A DNA stretch of 64,000 nucleotides from Gigaspora rosea (lineage: Eukaryota; Glomeromycota; Glomeromycetes; Diversisporales; Gigasporaceae), in contig QKWP01000441.1 of NCBI GenBank assembly GCA_003550325.1, forward strand, positions 131,575 to 195,574, read 5' to 3'. Numbering within the stretch: position 1 is the stretch's first letter; each line of letters starts with the position of its first letter. This document shows positions 1-10,534 of this stretch, piece after piece. A program made the translations under genes and the position numbers. The notes beneath the pieces were generated by a model that made no database searches, was not told the DNA's origin, and saw nothing but the letters and a program-made list of their open reading frames with translations.

Positions 1-265
1 TACTACAAAAATGTCCACCTTGAAGAGACGATTCCAACGAGCCAAAAATCGTTAAAATCCAATCACAGGATCACAAGATCGTTAAAGATTTTCTTATTAT
101 TTTTGATAGAAATTAGATTAGTTAAACTTATTAATTTTTATCCAAAGTGATACAAAAATCTTAACGATCTTGTAATCCTGTGATTGGATTTTAACGATTT
201 TGGGCTCATTGGAACTTTTTCAAGGCGGACATTTTGGTGGTAAAATCATCAAAAACGAACTGGCC
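1..265. repeat. Foldback element, family F1 (left end cut by the window)
   Basis: The left arm (about 5-105) and the right arm (about 150-250) are reverse complements with scattered mismatches. Both contain blocks such as CAATCACAGGATC and CCAAAATGTCC. Related copies lie at 34787-35096 and, split, at 42358-44368. It has no coding capacity and looks like a palindromic MITE. The start is truncated by the window edge. Confidence 0.75.
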
Positions 266-344
266 TATCAAAATTTATTTTTGATTTTGTGCTAATTTTC
301 AAAAATTATATATATGTAGGTTGTTTTGGTTAAATAATAATATT

Positions 345-450
345 TTGTGAACTATTGGTCAGAATCACGTGATTTTGGTACCATTCGATTCGTCTCGATG
401 AACGAATCGAATGGTACCAAAATCATGTGATTCTGATCAACAGTTCGTAA
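345..450. repeat. Palindrome, family F2
   Basis: This is a near-perfect inverted repeat of about 48-nt arms around a short loop at CTCGAT. The arms carry GGTACCATTCGATTCGT, and mismatches are few. The same core recurs inside every M1 MITE in the window (near 1030-1230, 8960-9180, 9530-9770 and 38700-38940) and at 42560-42665 and 42735-42860, so it is a dispersed building block. Confidence 0.75.
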
Positions 451-850
451 GATATCGTTAGTACACCAAATTAGGCACTGCGCCAAATTAGACATATCTA
501 CTTTCTACCGTATAATAAAATTTCAAGTTATTTAAAATTTTTTATTTTTTTGTAATTTTTTTTTAATTTTTCATTTGTTTTGTTATACAAGTTCCTGTAA
601 TCTAATTAGCCAATCATATTAACATGTGGTATAGCAACCCACAATATTTAACAGTCTTATTTAAAAATATAGCTTAAATATACATATATAAAAGTGCTAA
701 CCAAAAAAAATTTACTATGATACTCAAATATAATCTTACATAGATTATTAGGAGTTCTGTCTAGTTTAACTATCAGGTAATCTTGTAATGTACTTGGCCT
801 TAAACAACTTTGTATAATATTTTTTTTACATTATCTTTTATTTTTTATTA

Positions 851-1335
851 GAGGGCATCTATAAATAATATTATATACTCCTATATAGTAGCTTTTGACT
901 CCCTCCTCCTAGACAATATAAAAAAAATTTTTAAAATCAATATGTTTATATATATAATTTTACAAAAACTTGAATATATTGTAATATAGTGATCCAATTT
1001 AGATTATTTTAGTACAAATCAATTTATCTTAGTGAAAGGAATCAAATGGCACCAAATTCATTTTATTTGAACTACTGGATCAGCAAATATTTGCAAAAAA
1101 CTATTAGTTTTATAGTAATTTTATAAGAAAAGATAGAACTAATAGTATTTTGCCAATAACTTCCGATCTAGTGATCCAAATGAAATGATTTTAATGCTAT
1201 TTGATTCCTCTCACCGAGATGAATCAAATGGTACTAAAATTATTCATTTGGACCTCTAAATCAAAATTTAAACAAATTTTTCTAAAAAATTGCATTATAT
1301 TTTTTTGAACCTCTTTTACTTATTAGAAAATTTTG
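851..1335 (+). repeat. MITE family M1, copy a (3' end decayed)
   Basis: It begins GAGGGCATCTATAAATAAT just after TTA, as in the complete M1 copies, and carries the same interior, including two F2-like palindromes. The expected inverted end is not recognisable beyond about 1335, so this copy is truncated or too diverged at that side. Confidence 0.6.
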
Positions 1336-1931
1336 AAACCTCCTTATACCAATTTTTATTTATAAGTAAAAATATTAATCATGAATTTAATAAAAACGTA
1401 GCTTTTAAAAAATTGTAAAAATGTGTTCTTTTAATAGAAGATATTCCATATAAAATTTGTATTATATTATTCCTTAAACTGTAATTTAGGCAAATTTGCT
1501 TGAATTTTTTTAGAAATATTTACAATTTTTTAAATAAAATAAAAGGTTTTATAATTTACTATCATGGTGATGTATCGCCACTACTCTGATCAACCAATTA
1601 GAATGCAGATTCAGATATAATATTAAATCAAAACAATTATGATTTTTTTCAAAAAATCAGTCATAATATGAAATTTTGTCTATATAACTATCTTTTATGC
1701 TCTAACAAAAAAAATTTCTTATGAAATTTTGGGTTAAAAGCTCTTTGCTAAAACATGCACCCTAATTCTAATCTAATTTAAACCTAACCATCACTCTAAT
1801 TCTAAACTAACAAATTAATTTATTTGTTTTAATATTATATTATACCAGTTTTTATAGAATGTAATGTATCGCATATGCAAAAAAATAAAAATTTCTAAAA
1901 TAAAATTTTATTAAAAATATAATGAATATTT

Positions 1932-2270
1932 CTAATTTACACCACAGATGATTATCACCTATAGTCAATTTGCCAATTAAAATTCAGGATCAGGTGTAAC
2001 ATGTAAATCAATCCTTTGTGTACCAAAAACAAAGAAATTTTTAAAAAATTGCTAAAATTGCTTCTAGTCTAAAAACTTGTCTATAAAACTACTTTGTTTT
2101 ATGCAAAAAAAAATTCCTTGTAAAATTTTGGTATAAACTATGACCCCCTGCCCCATTCCAGTTCTTACCCTTACCCTAATATTAAAAAAATTTAACTTTT
2201 ACTTAATAAAAATTGTTTATTTTTATTTATTTATTTATTATAGGCGATAATCACCTGTGGTGAACATTAG
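1932..2270 (+). repeat. MITE family M3, copy a
   Basis: The ends are inverted: CTAATTTACACCACAG at the left and the complement of CTAATGTTCACCACAGG at the right, both followed by a GATTATC block. The interior has a short CCCTTACCCTAAT stretch. A second copy in the opposite orientation lies at 3678-4024 and matches along its whole length. It has no ORF. Confidence 0.7.
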
Positions 2271-3677
2271 TTAATTTCAAATATAATATATACTTTTTTT
2301 ATAAAATATTTTTTTTAAAATATATTTTATAAACTTAATAAAGGAAATTTTTTAAAATTATTAATAATTAAAACAATAAAAGTTTAAAGTTTTTATTTTA
2401 AAATTTTTACTATAAATTTTTTTTAGTTTTTCTTAAATTTATATATTTTTATCTATAAAAAAAAATTTTACTTCTAATATAAGTCTTAATTTTTACAACT
2501 AAATTACTAAAGTTGCAATAATAAAAGTTGTAATTCTTTTTATAAACTACAATATTGTATTAAAAACAAAGAACTAAAGCTAATATTTATAGAGTTTGCC
2601 AAGAATTATAGTACAGAAATCCTTAAATTAGCAACTAAAAATTAATAATTCTTTAAAGTTTTATAAAAAATTAAAAATATAATTAAAAAAATTTTTTTTA
2701 TAACAAACAAGCAAGTAGAACAAAACTAAAGAGTTTTATAATATTATTTCTTTTTAAAGTTACTAATAAAATCAAAATTTGGCCACACTATATAAAAAAT
2801 ATAACAATATTTTAAAGATATAATAAAATTTAAAAAAACATAACAAATTTTTTAAGATATTAACCAATTAAAATTTAGTATTTGTTCTTAAATTTGACCA
2901 TTTTTAAAAAAGTTGTTAGTTTAAGAATTTTTGTACTATAGTAAATCATTTTTTTTGTTTTATTTTAGCTTATAAGCTACTTAAACTTTTTTTTTATAAT
3001 ATAAAATTAAATACTACTATAATATATTCTTATTTTCAAATATTATCAAAAAAAAAATTTAATTAAATATTTTAAGGGTAGAGTTAAATTGTATCATTAA
3101 TCATATGCAAAATGTGGCTAAATTTTTGGTACCACATGATCATCATTGTTGTGTTTTTGGAATATTCTAGAACATTACTGCATAAAATTTTATTACAGTA
3201 TTATGTGAGGTTACACTAGTAGTACACCCGTACACGCAAGTATGATTGTTAAACACATATATATATATATTTTTTATGACGATACATATAAATTATAACA
3301 ATTTTACAAAAAAATATTTTTATCTAGAACGAACTATAGCAATACGTATATCAAATATGTTCTAGAATACGAATAAGATCATGAATGATCGGTATACTGC
3401 ATAATGTTTCACCCAAAATTCTGTGTGGCACCCGAAAATTTGAAATCGACTTTTAATGGTTTTCTTACTAGCTATTTATAACTTTTTATATAATTTTTAT
3501 AATCACGTTATCCAATATTTATATATTGTGGCTTATTTTTTTTAATATATATATAAACATTATAAGCAAAATGACATCTTATTATATTTTATCTTATATA
3601 AAAAAAATTTAGCAATGATCTACATTAATTTGCCCTATCATGTTAACTCTACTCTTAAGTTTAAAAAAAGAAAATAA
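2271..3677. other. AT-rich intergenic stretch
   Basis: Apart from the M7 copy at 2608-2945, I see only homopolymer-rich AT sequence with stops in all frames. A slightly more mixed patch lies at 3095-3430. No gene, RNA or repeat boundary can be supported there. Confidence 0.5.
2608..2945. repeat. MITE family M7, copy a
   Basis: The inverted ends read ATAGTACAGAAATCC at the left and the complement of ATAGTACAAAAATTC at the right, each followed by a CTTAAA(C/T)TA(A/G)CAAC block. The interior is extremely AT-rich, with the motif TTTGGCCAC. A related copy lies at 62580-62945. Confidence 0.5.
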
Positions 3678-4024
3678 CTAATAATCACCATAGATGATTA
3701 TTATCTGTGATCTACAATGCATAAATAAATAAACAAAACAAACAAAACTTTTATTAAATAAAAATTAAATCTTTTTAATATTAGGATAAGGGTAAAGGTT
3801 AGAGATTAGAATAGGGTTTGTATATGGTAAAATTTAGCAAAGAATTTTTTTTTTGTATAAAAATAAGTAGTTTCATAGACAAAATTTTAGGTTAGAAGCA
3901 ATTTTAGCAATTTTTAAAAAATTTTTTGTTTTTGTTATACAAAATTGATCTATATGTTACACCTGATCCTGAATTTTAATTGGCAAATTAACTACAAGTG
4001 ATAATCACCTGTGGTGTAAATTAG
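3678..4024 (-). repeat. MITE family M3, copy b
   Basis: This is an inverted copy of 1932-2270. Its right end, read on the minus strand, gives CTAATTTACACCACAGG, and its left end is a decayed version of the same terminus. The interior TAAGGGTAAAGGTTAG is the complement of the telomere-like patch in copy a. Confidence 0.65.
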
Positions 4025-4395
4025 TAATTTCCTTAAAAAAAATAAATATAAGTATATTTATAGCAATTATTCAGTCAAATTTGCTTGAATTTGTTTATAG
4101 TTTAAGAGATACCAGAATTATTTGTTTAGATGGCTCATGATTTACCTATTAAATAAAATTTATTATATTAAAAAATATGCTTTAAATTATTTTGCTATTT
4201 ATTATTAAAAGTTTACTAAAATAAAAGTTACCAATAATATAGTATAAATTAATAAATTTTTGTATATCATGCACATTATGCACATTATACAAATCTTTGT
4301 ATAATATGCATTATATAGTTCAAAAGTGCATTTTGACTATTTCTATTATATTATGTAAAAGTTAATTTTATAATAACTAATAATAATAATATATT

Positions 4396-4583
4396 GTACC
4401 TCAGATTAAAACTTGTATTAGATTGAATTAAATATATGTCAGATGACTATTAATTGACTAGTATTAAATAATTAGCAACAACTGGTCTAACTAACTTTAA
4501 ACTTTATTATAATTTTACTTTAACTCTAATTTAATTTAGACCAGATATTAATCTAATACAAATACTGTATTAATCTAAGGTAC
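4396..4583. repeat. MITE family M4, copy a (strongly AT-shifted)
   Basis: It aligns along its whole length with 37644-37833. Where that copy has CG, CA or GC positions, this one usually has TA or TG, for example at the repeated CATCAGATT/TATTAGATT blocks. The terminal blocks GTACCTCAGATTA and the complement of TAATCTAAGGTAC form the inverted ends. It is non-coding. Confidence 0.65.
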
Positions 4584-5542
4584 AATATATATAGTACTAC
4601 AACAAATTGTAACTATTTTAGATATATCTATAGTGAGAAAACTATAGCTTTTTGTTTATAAAATTTAAAATTTTTAATAATTAAAAATATTTTAACAATT
4701 TTTTAACCAAAACTTATAATTAAAAAAAATTATTATATTTGTAGCTATAGTTACTATAACTATATTTACAAAATTGTTAACTAAAATTTTATTTGAATAA
4801 CCCAGAACCCTAAACAATGCAAGTTGAAATTATATTAATGCATTATTCACTTTTTTGCAATTCTAATTGGCTAAAATAAGGTTCAACCAATCAGAATTGC
4901 AAATTTTAAATAAAAATTATAAAATTTTATATCAAACCTAATGTAATTTCTATATATACTGTACTTTTTTTGCAATTTTGTATAAATTTTAATTTATCTT
5001 TAACTTCAAATAGAACTTTTAACCTTATACTAACCCAAATTATATTACATCTGAACTTAGTTATAAATACTAGTTACAAATCATTTATTGTAATCTATGG
5101 TTACAAAAATATTAATCTATTAAAAATAATATTGTTAAAAGTAGAGTATATATCGATTATTTTTATAGTGACCAAAAATATTTTTACTGTGAATTAACAA
5201 GTTGCTATATATAAAAGTTAATTTTTTACTACTGTATATAAATTTATATATATTTACTAAGTAAAATTGATCATAATAAAAAATTACATATATTTTAAAA
5301 ATTTTATTAATTTTGAATAAAATTTGATAAAGTTTTTATATTAACAACTTTTGTAAGGACCAGGTTAATTTTACATGGGCAATCACAAATTGGCTAATCA
5401 AATCATATGTAAACAATAAATAAAATAGGGTTGCAAAGATAAAACAACTATATTTTATATTTTACTAGACCAATTTTAATAATTCGATTACTATTAGAAT
5501 TAGAAAAGCCTTCTCTACAATTTTATTTAAAAATTTAACAAG
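4584..5542. other. AT-rich stretch without recognised features
   Basis: The sequence is AT-rich with short poly(A/T) runs. A short open stretch at 4970-5197 has low-complexity composition and no recognisable domain, so I do not call it a gene. I see no RNA gene or clear repeat boundary. Confidence 0.4.
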
Positions 5543-5840
5543 GTTAGGGTAGTGATATATATTACATAATATAATTTTACTATACCTCCTACTCCCTAAA
5601 TTGGCATGTCACAATGTCCAATTGATTTCAATTTTTTTTGGACATATGTCCAATTAAAATTGGACATATGTCCAAAAAAAATTGAAATCAATTGGACATT
5701 GCAACATACTATCCTTGCCTACCCCCTTCCCCTATATAAAAAAATTTTGATTGGCTATTATGAACTTCTATATTTAACATAAGATTTTAGAGACCCCTCC
5801 TCCTCTAAAATATTACGTAATATCTGTTACCACCCTTACT
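5543..5840 (-). repeat. MITE family M5, copy a, interrupted by a palindrome
   Basis: The ends GTTAGGGTAGTGATATAT (left) and the complement of GTAAGGGTGGTAACAGATAT (right) are inverted. The same element in the other orientation lies at 6832-7301. This copy is interrupted by the perfect palindrome at 5613-5700. The interior blocks TACTATACCTCCTACTCC and TTGATTGGCTATTATGAAC are shared by both copies. Confidence 0.65.
5613..5700. repeat. Perfect 43-bp-arm palindrome
   Basis: Arms 5613-5655 and 5658-5700 are exact reverse complements separated by two A residues. The core is AATTGGACATATGTCC. Outside the arms, about ten more positions pair with only transition mismatches (GCATGTCAC versus the complement of GTATGTTGC). 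It lies in the middle of an M5 MITE. Confidence 0.9.
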
Positions 5841-6514
5841 TAATAAAAATTTCTTTATTATTAAATATAAAATTTTTTAGCAACTAGCTTATTAATAGAA
5901 ATAATCTCTATTATTAAAACAAAACTACTACAAATAGTATAGTATAAATAGCAAAATTCATTGTATAAATAGTAATACTCTAAATATATATTATTTTTAT
6001 TAAACAAATTTATTTTATTAAATATATACTATATATTGAACTTTTCTAATAATTTCTCATACTAACTTTTTTTACAAATACTAACTATACAACTAGTATT
6101 TTATATATAACAAAACTTTATTTAGAAGCAACTAGAAACTAGAGTTCTAGATTAAATATAAGAATAATTAAAATAGAGTTAAAAAGTTTTTTTTGGGTTT
6201 GATTTTCTAATAAAAGACTTCAGTACTATAGAAAACATAGTAAAGCAAAATTTTTGTCAAAAATAGTAGAAATATAGTAAAAGTATACTTTTGGTTAAAT
6301 ATACTATTTTATATAATTTATATACTTATAGTTTCAAAAGATTAGTAGTATTTACTCTTTCCAATCAGGATTATATTTACCTAATTGGTATTGATATTAT
6401 AAGTAATTATTTTGCTACAATATAAACAATAAATAACATATTAAAGATTTTTTAAATTAATTATAGGTATAGTTAGTTTAAATTTTTCTGCTTTATATAT
6501 TGCATATAATACTA
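5841..6514. other. AT-rich stretch
   Basis: I recognise no gene or well-bounded repeat here. The composition is uniformly AT-rich with short homopolymers. Confidence 0.4.
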
Positions 6515-6755
6515 GGACTCTGGTAGAGTTGGCAATAGATATACTTCATTAAAAAAATTGCAAACCAATAAACCAATAGAACCAATGGAACCAAAGAGCC
6601 AATAAAGAATTAGATATTAGTTATTAACAAATACTATATTATAAGCTAGTTGGTTTTCATTAGCTCCATTTGCAAATTATTCTCAATAGAGCAATAGAGT
6701 AATACCAATAGAGTTGTTCTTCATTTACCTAATGGATAAATGTATCAACCCTGGA
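6515..6755. repeat. Degenerate CAATAGAGC-type repeat
   Basis: The stretch contains repeated words such as CCAATAGAACCAATGGAACC and CAATAGAGCAATAGAG, with GTTGGCAATAGA at the left. These recall the palindrome at 16984-17090 and a fragment near 54460. The boundaries are approximate. Confidence 0.35.
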
Positions 6756-6831
6756 TTCCGAATATTTTTTTGGATTTTGACCAATTTTGATCTAATTTGC
6801 TACTATATTTATTTAAATAACTTTTGATTTA

Positions 6832-7301
6832 GTAAGAGTAGTGGCAGATATTTTGTAATATTTTAGAAGAGAAGAGGGTTTTAATATCTTATATTAAATA
6901 TAGAAGTTTATAATAGGGGATAGCTAAGGCCATGTACCATGTGATTTTTTGAAATTTTAGTTAAAATTCATATTAGAGTCTGTTTAGCATTAGGGTTGGA
7001 GTTAGAATTAGGACCAATATAGATAAAATTACCTTCCCGACATTTTTTATTAATGGCCCAAGATAGGTTTAAAATGCCATTTTTATGTTTTTGCATTTTT
7101 TTTTGTTTTTTGACTTTTTCGGGCTAATCTGTGTAAACAAAATTTCACAATTCCGTTTGGTTAATTTATACAAAAATGTCACATGGGTATATGGCTTTAG
7201 ATGACCCCTTATAATAGCCAATCAAATTGCTCTTATGTAGAGAAAAAGGAGTAAGAGGTATAGTAAAATAATATTATATAATATATATCACCATCCTAAT
7301 C
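6832..7301 (+). repeat. MITE family M5, copy b, containing an M2 MITE
   Basis: It matches the reverse complement of 5543-5840 on both sides of the M2 insertion at 6916-7208. Shared blocks are AGAAGTTTATAATA, CCAATCAAA and GAGGTATAGTAAAAT. It is inserted into an M6 copy. Confidence 0.6.
6916..7208 (+). mobile_element. hAT-like MITE family M2, copy a (293 bp, 8-bp TSD)
   Basis: The perfect 8-bp direct repeat TTATAATA flanks it at 6908-6915 and 7209-7216. The ends are inverted: GGGGATAGCTAAGGCCATGT at the left and the complement of GGGGTCATCTAAAGCCAT at the right. Two further copies (16028-16309 and 36304-36581) have different 8-bp duplications, so the boundary is secure. An 8-bp duplication is typical of hAT-type transposition. 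It has no coding capacity. Confidence 0.85.
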
Positions 7302-7500
7302 AAAATTGAATAAACTTTTTTTTATTAAATACACCTTACATAGAGCTTTTTTTAAAAAAAGTTTATTCAAATTAAACTACTAAATGCCAAGATAATTGCA
7401 AAAAAACTATTTTTTTGCTTTTCAAATTTTGGGGTTTTTGCTAAAATATATAAAGTATAACCCTTGTACTAGATATTCAAGATTCTATAATACTTTGGTA

Positions 7501-8815
7501 AAGTTATTTTGCATCAAATTTTTTTAAGAAAATGATCTATGAAAACTTTATAGTTAATATATTTTAATATAACAAAATTTTACCAAGCTTGCCATTAGAT
7601 ATAAAATTTATTTATTATATATTTTGTTTAACTAAAATAGAATTAAATAAAAAACAAAAAACTACAGCAACTTATAAATAAGGCACTTTGACAAGCTATT
7701 ACTATTGAGCAAAGATATAATAGAGAAACTTTAGAGCTTTGATAAGTTCTATAAATATAAAAATAAATACTTGGTTAGATATATTATTCTATAGTATAAT
7801 ATCTACAAACTCTTTAGTATTTGGTATTTTTTCTTTTGTTTTTTTTTTGTTTAATTACCAAGACCTTGCTCTTTTTTATTTATTGTATTTAATGCAGAAG
7901 AAAATAATATATTACAACTAATTCTATTAGAAAAAAAGAAACTCAGACTTTATGATAGCTTTCTGCTACCAATTAATCTTTATCTGAGGCCTAACTATTA
8001 GCTAAACAAAGTACTTGTCAGACTTTCAAAATAAAAATTGTTAATATCAATAACCTTGTCCTGGCTAACCGGCCCAGATCACAGTATGTTAAACAAAATA
8101 AACTGGACTGCTTAAAACAGAGCTTCTAGAATTTTCATTTAGTAGTTTCTCCATAAATTTTGCATGTCTTTTTATGTTACTTGTTTTCAAGCTACTCATA
8201 ACAATTGTATCCAATATGGTAGATACCTTTCCTTTTTGAAAACAGTAAATACTGCAGATCTTTTAAAGAAGGTATGCCAAAATACCTACTTTTTGAAAAT
8301 TTTTTATGAACTAATAGCACCAGAGAGAGTTCACATGTAACCATAGCAAGGACAGTGGTTCTTTTCATATAGTCCAAAATCTATTAGAGGCCGCCAAGTA
8401 CTTCTCAATTGTAGTAAGTAATAAACTCTAAGCTTGTTAGCAGGTAGTTTATGAACTTTACCTCTAAATAACAAAGTGCTAGTTTTGTGGTAAGTGACAA
8501 ACTCTAAAGCTATTAGCAGATACTCAGTCAACAGTATCTCTAAATAACAGCTACCAGGTTGCATGTTTTCATTAGTTTTTTTACTACTTTGAGATTTTAC
8601 TTCTGAAGTATTAGCATATTTGTTGGTACAGGTAATCGGCAGGTAGAGTTACGGAGAATCTTTTTTACTAATTTTGTATTTTTTTCATTTGTTTTTTTTT
8701 GGCTTTTTTCAAAATTTTTATAAAGTGGGCATTTTAGTTAACCATTTTTACAAAATTAGCAATGTTTATTAATTCTATTTTAGATAAAATACTTACCAAA
8801 ACAAAAATGCAATTA
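7501..8815. other. AT-rich stretch with retroposon and tandem-repeat remnants
   Basis: About 8235-8315 matches retroposon family C (for example the block around 59700-59770, AACACTGCAGA). A 77-bp unit repeats twice at 8396-8549. Short open stretches at 7739-7921 and on the minus strand at 8192-8564 have no recognisable domain and overlap these repeats, so I do not call genes. Confidence 0.45.
8396..8549. repeat. Two tandem copies of a ~77-bp unit
   Basis: Copies 8396-8472 and 8473-8549 share AAGT(A/G)CT near the start, GTAAGT(A/G)A(T/C)AAACTCTAA in the middle and CTCTAAATAAC at the end. Divergence is moderate. Confidence 0.6.
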
Positions 8816-9325
8816 GGGGACATCTATAAATAACATTATATAAGAGAGGATCAGATGAAATATAATATTTTTTTCTAATAAATAGGGGGAATCAAAAAAA
8901 ATATAATATGATTTTTTTAGAAAAATTTGTCTAAATTTTGATCCAGTTGTCCAAATTAAATAATTTTAGTACCATTCAATTTGTCTCGGTGAGAGAAGTT
9001 GAATAGTACTAATTTTATTTTATTTGGATTACTAGATCAGAAGTTATTGACAAATACTATTGGTTATATCTTTTCTTATAAAATTACTATATAGCCAATA
9101 GTTTTTTGATCCAAATGACATAATTTTGGTTTATTGGATTCGTCTCACTGAGATGAATTGAATAGTACCTAATTCATCTAAATCAGATTACTGTGTTACA
9201 AGATATTCAAGTTTTTGTAAAGTTTTATATATTAACATACAGATTTTGAAAATTTTTTTTATATAGTCTAGGGGAAAATCAAGTTTTACTATGTAGAGTA
9301 TATAATGTTATTTATAGATGTCCTC
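8816..9325 (-). mobile_element. MITE family M1, copy b (510 bp, TTA flanks)
   Basis: The inverted ends are GGGGACATCTATAAATAAC at the left and the complement of GAGGACATCTATAAATAAC at the right. TTA flanks both sides (8813-8815, 9326-9328). The interior has two F2 palindromes and an inverted pair of TTTGGATTACTGGATC-like blocks. GGG-type ends with TTA flanks resemble PIF/Harbinger (Tourist-like) MITEs; that assignment is inference. Confidence 0.75.
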
Positions 9326-9876
9326 TTACGAGTTAAAATTATATTTAACTTCTTATAAGATAAGCAATAAATAATATAGGGGGCATCTATAAATAATGTT
9401 ATGTACCCTCTTATAGTAGCACTTGACCCCCCCACTATATAAAAAAATTTTTCAAAATCCGTATATTTGTATATAAAATTTTACAAAAACTTGAATATAT
9501 TGTGATACAGTGATCCAATTTAGATGATTTAGGTGCCATTCGATTCGTCTCAGTGAGACAAATCAAATAGTTCTAATTTCATTTTATTTGGATTTCTGGA
9601 TCAATAGTTATTTACAAAAAACTATTAATTTTATAGTAATTTTATAAAAAAATATAATAACCAATAGTATTTGGCCAATAACTTTTGATCCAGTAATCCA
9701 AATGAAATGAAATTGATACCATTCGACTCCTCTTACTAAGATGAATTGAATGGTACCAAAATCATTAAATTTGGACCACTAGTTCACTTTTTAGACAATT
9801 TTTTCTAAAAAAATTACGTTATATTTTTTTGACCTCCCTCTACTTATTGAGAAAAATGTTATTGTTCGTCCAACCC

Positions 9877-10338
9877 TGTAACAACCAACAATCAAGCCCC
9901 GAAACTCAAATCGTGACCCAAGCCGTGATCCAAGGACCCGTGACCTCTAAGCCTTTGAAGTTCGAATCGTAACCCAAGCCCATGACCGTGGACTCGTGAC
10001 TCAGAGTCGTGACCGAGGACCCATGACTCAAGGTCGAGAACCCAAGAACGAGACTCTCCCTAACGCATGAAAGATGAAGTCATATGATAGTAATTATCAT
10101 TAGTAGTAGTAATTATATAGTCATAGTTGGTATTGTTGTAGTAATGGGCATAATGCATAAAATATGTAATTACAAATAGATAAATGTTAGTAATTATTAT
10201 AGTAATAGTCATAAAGAGAATCAAGTATAAAAGAGAGATACAAACCTTGACATATTACTCAGTTTGTTCAATACCATAATAAACTTCATCTTGTCTCGTA
10301 ATCTATCTTGTACGTGTTGTCTAGTTCAAGTCTTGACA
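9877..10338 (+). repeat. 5' LTR (462 bp)
   Basis: It starts TGTAACAACC and ends CTTGACA, giving the standard TG...CA termini. By hand alignment it differs from the 3' LTR at about 27 positions plus one indel, and I count only one transversion. A TATA box lies at 10226-10233 and the likely transcript start is at 10261. Confidence 0.96.
10226..10271 (+). promoter_or_regulatory. LTR promoter: TATA box and predicted transcript 5' end
   Basis: TATAAAAG at 10226-10233 is followed 35 nt later by AGTTTGTTCAA (10261-10271). In the 3' LTR the same pair is TATAAAAG (15363-15370) and AGTCTGTTCAA (15398-15408). The latter is the exact complement of the priming site, which independently supports a transcript start at this A. 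Confidence 0.75.
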
Positions 10339-10340
10339 GT

Positions 10341-10351
10341 TTGAACAGACT
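10341..10351 (+). promoter_or_regulatory. Self-priming primer-binding site
   Basis: TTGAACAGACT lies two bases inside the 5' LTR. It is the perfect complement of AGTCTGTTCAA, the predicted first 11 nt of the transcript (intact at 15398-15408, one C-to-T change at 10261-10271). In fission-yeast Tf1 the first 11 nt of the mRNA fold back to prime reverse transcription. The geometry and length here match that mechanism. I do not see a tRNA 3'-end match. Confidence 0.85.
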
Positions 10352-10534
10352 AATCGCACCTACCCTATAATCCCTTTTTCTAGCCGTTATATCATTCGTT
10401 ACATATCAAAAAAAAAAAATAAATAAAATAAAATATATATATATATAAATAACAACATATAAATATATATATAACAGTAATAAGATAACAATAATAAAAT
10501 CTAGAAGTGTAAAGTTTTGAACGAAAAAGTAATA
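10352..10534 (+). other. Retrotransposon leader
   Basis: This is the untranslated region between the priming site and the first Gag ATG. It contains an A-rich run and an AT dinucleotide stretch (about 10408-10470). I see no other element in it. Confidence 0.6.

Larger units (their letters stand above)
6745..7500 (+). repeat. MITE family M6, copy a, split by nested insertions
   Basis: Its two halves (6745-6831 and 7302-7500) match the uninterrupted copies at 39227-39515 and, inverted, 37895-38165. Shared blocks include CCAATTTTGATCTAATTTGC and AAATGCCAAGATAATTGC. An M5 element is inserted in it, and that in turn holds an M2 element, giving three generations of insertion. Confidence 0.55.

Noticed and set aside
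10339..10360. A tRNA primer-binding site
   Set aside because: The bases after the LTR do not begin with the TGG complement of a tRNA 3' CCA; the 11-nt match to the element's own transcript explains the site better.
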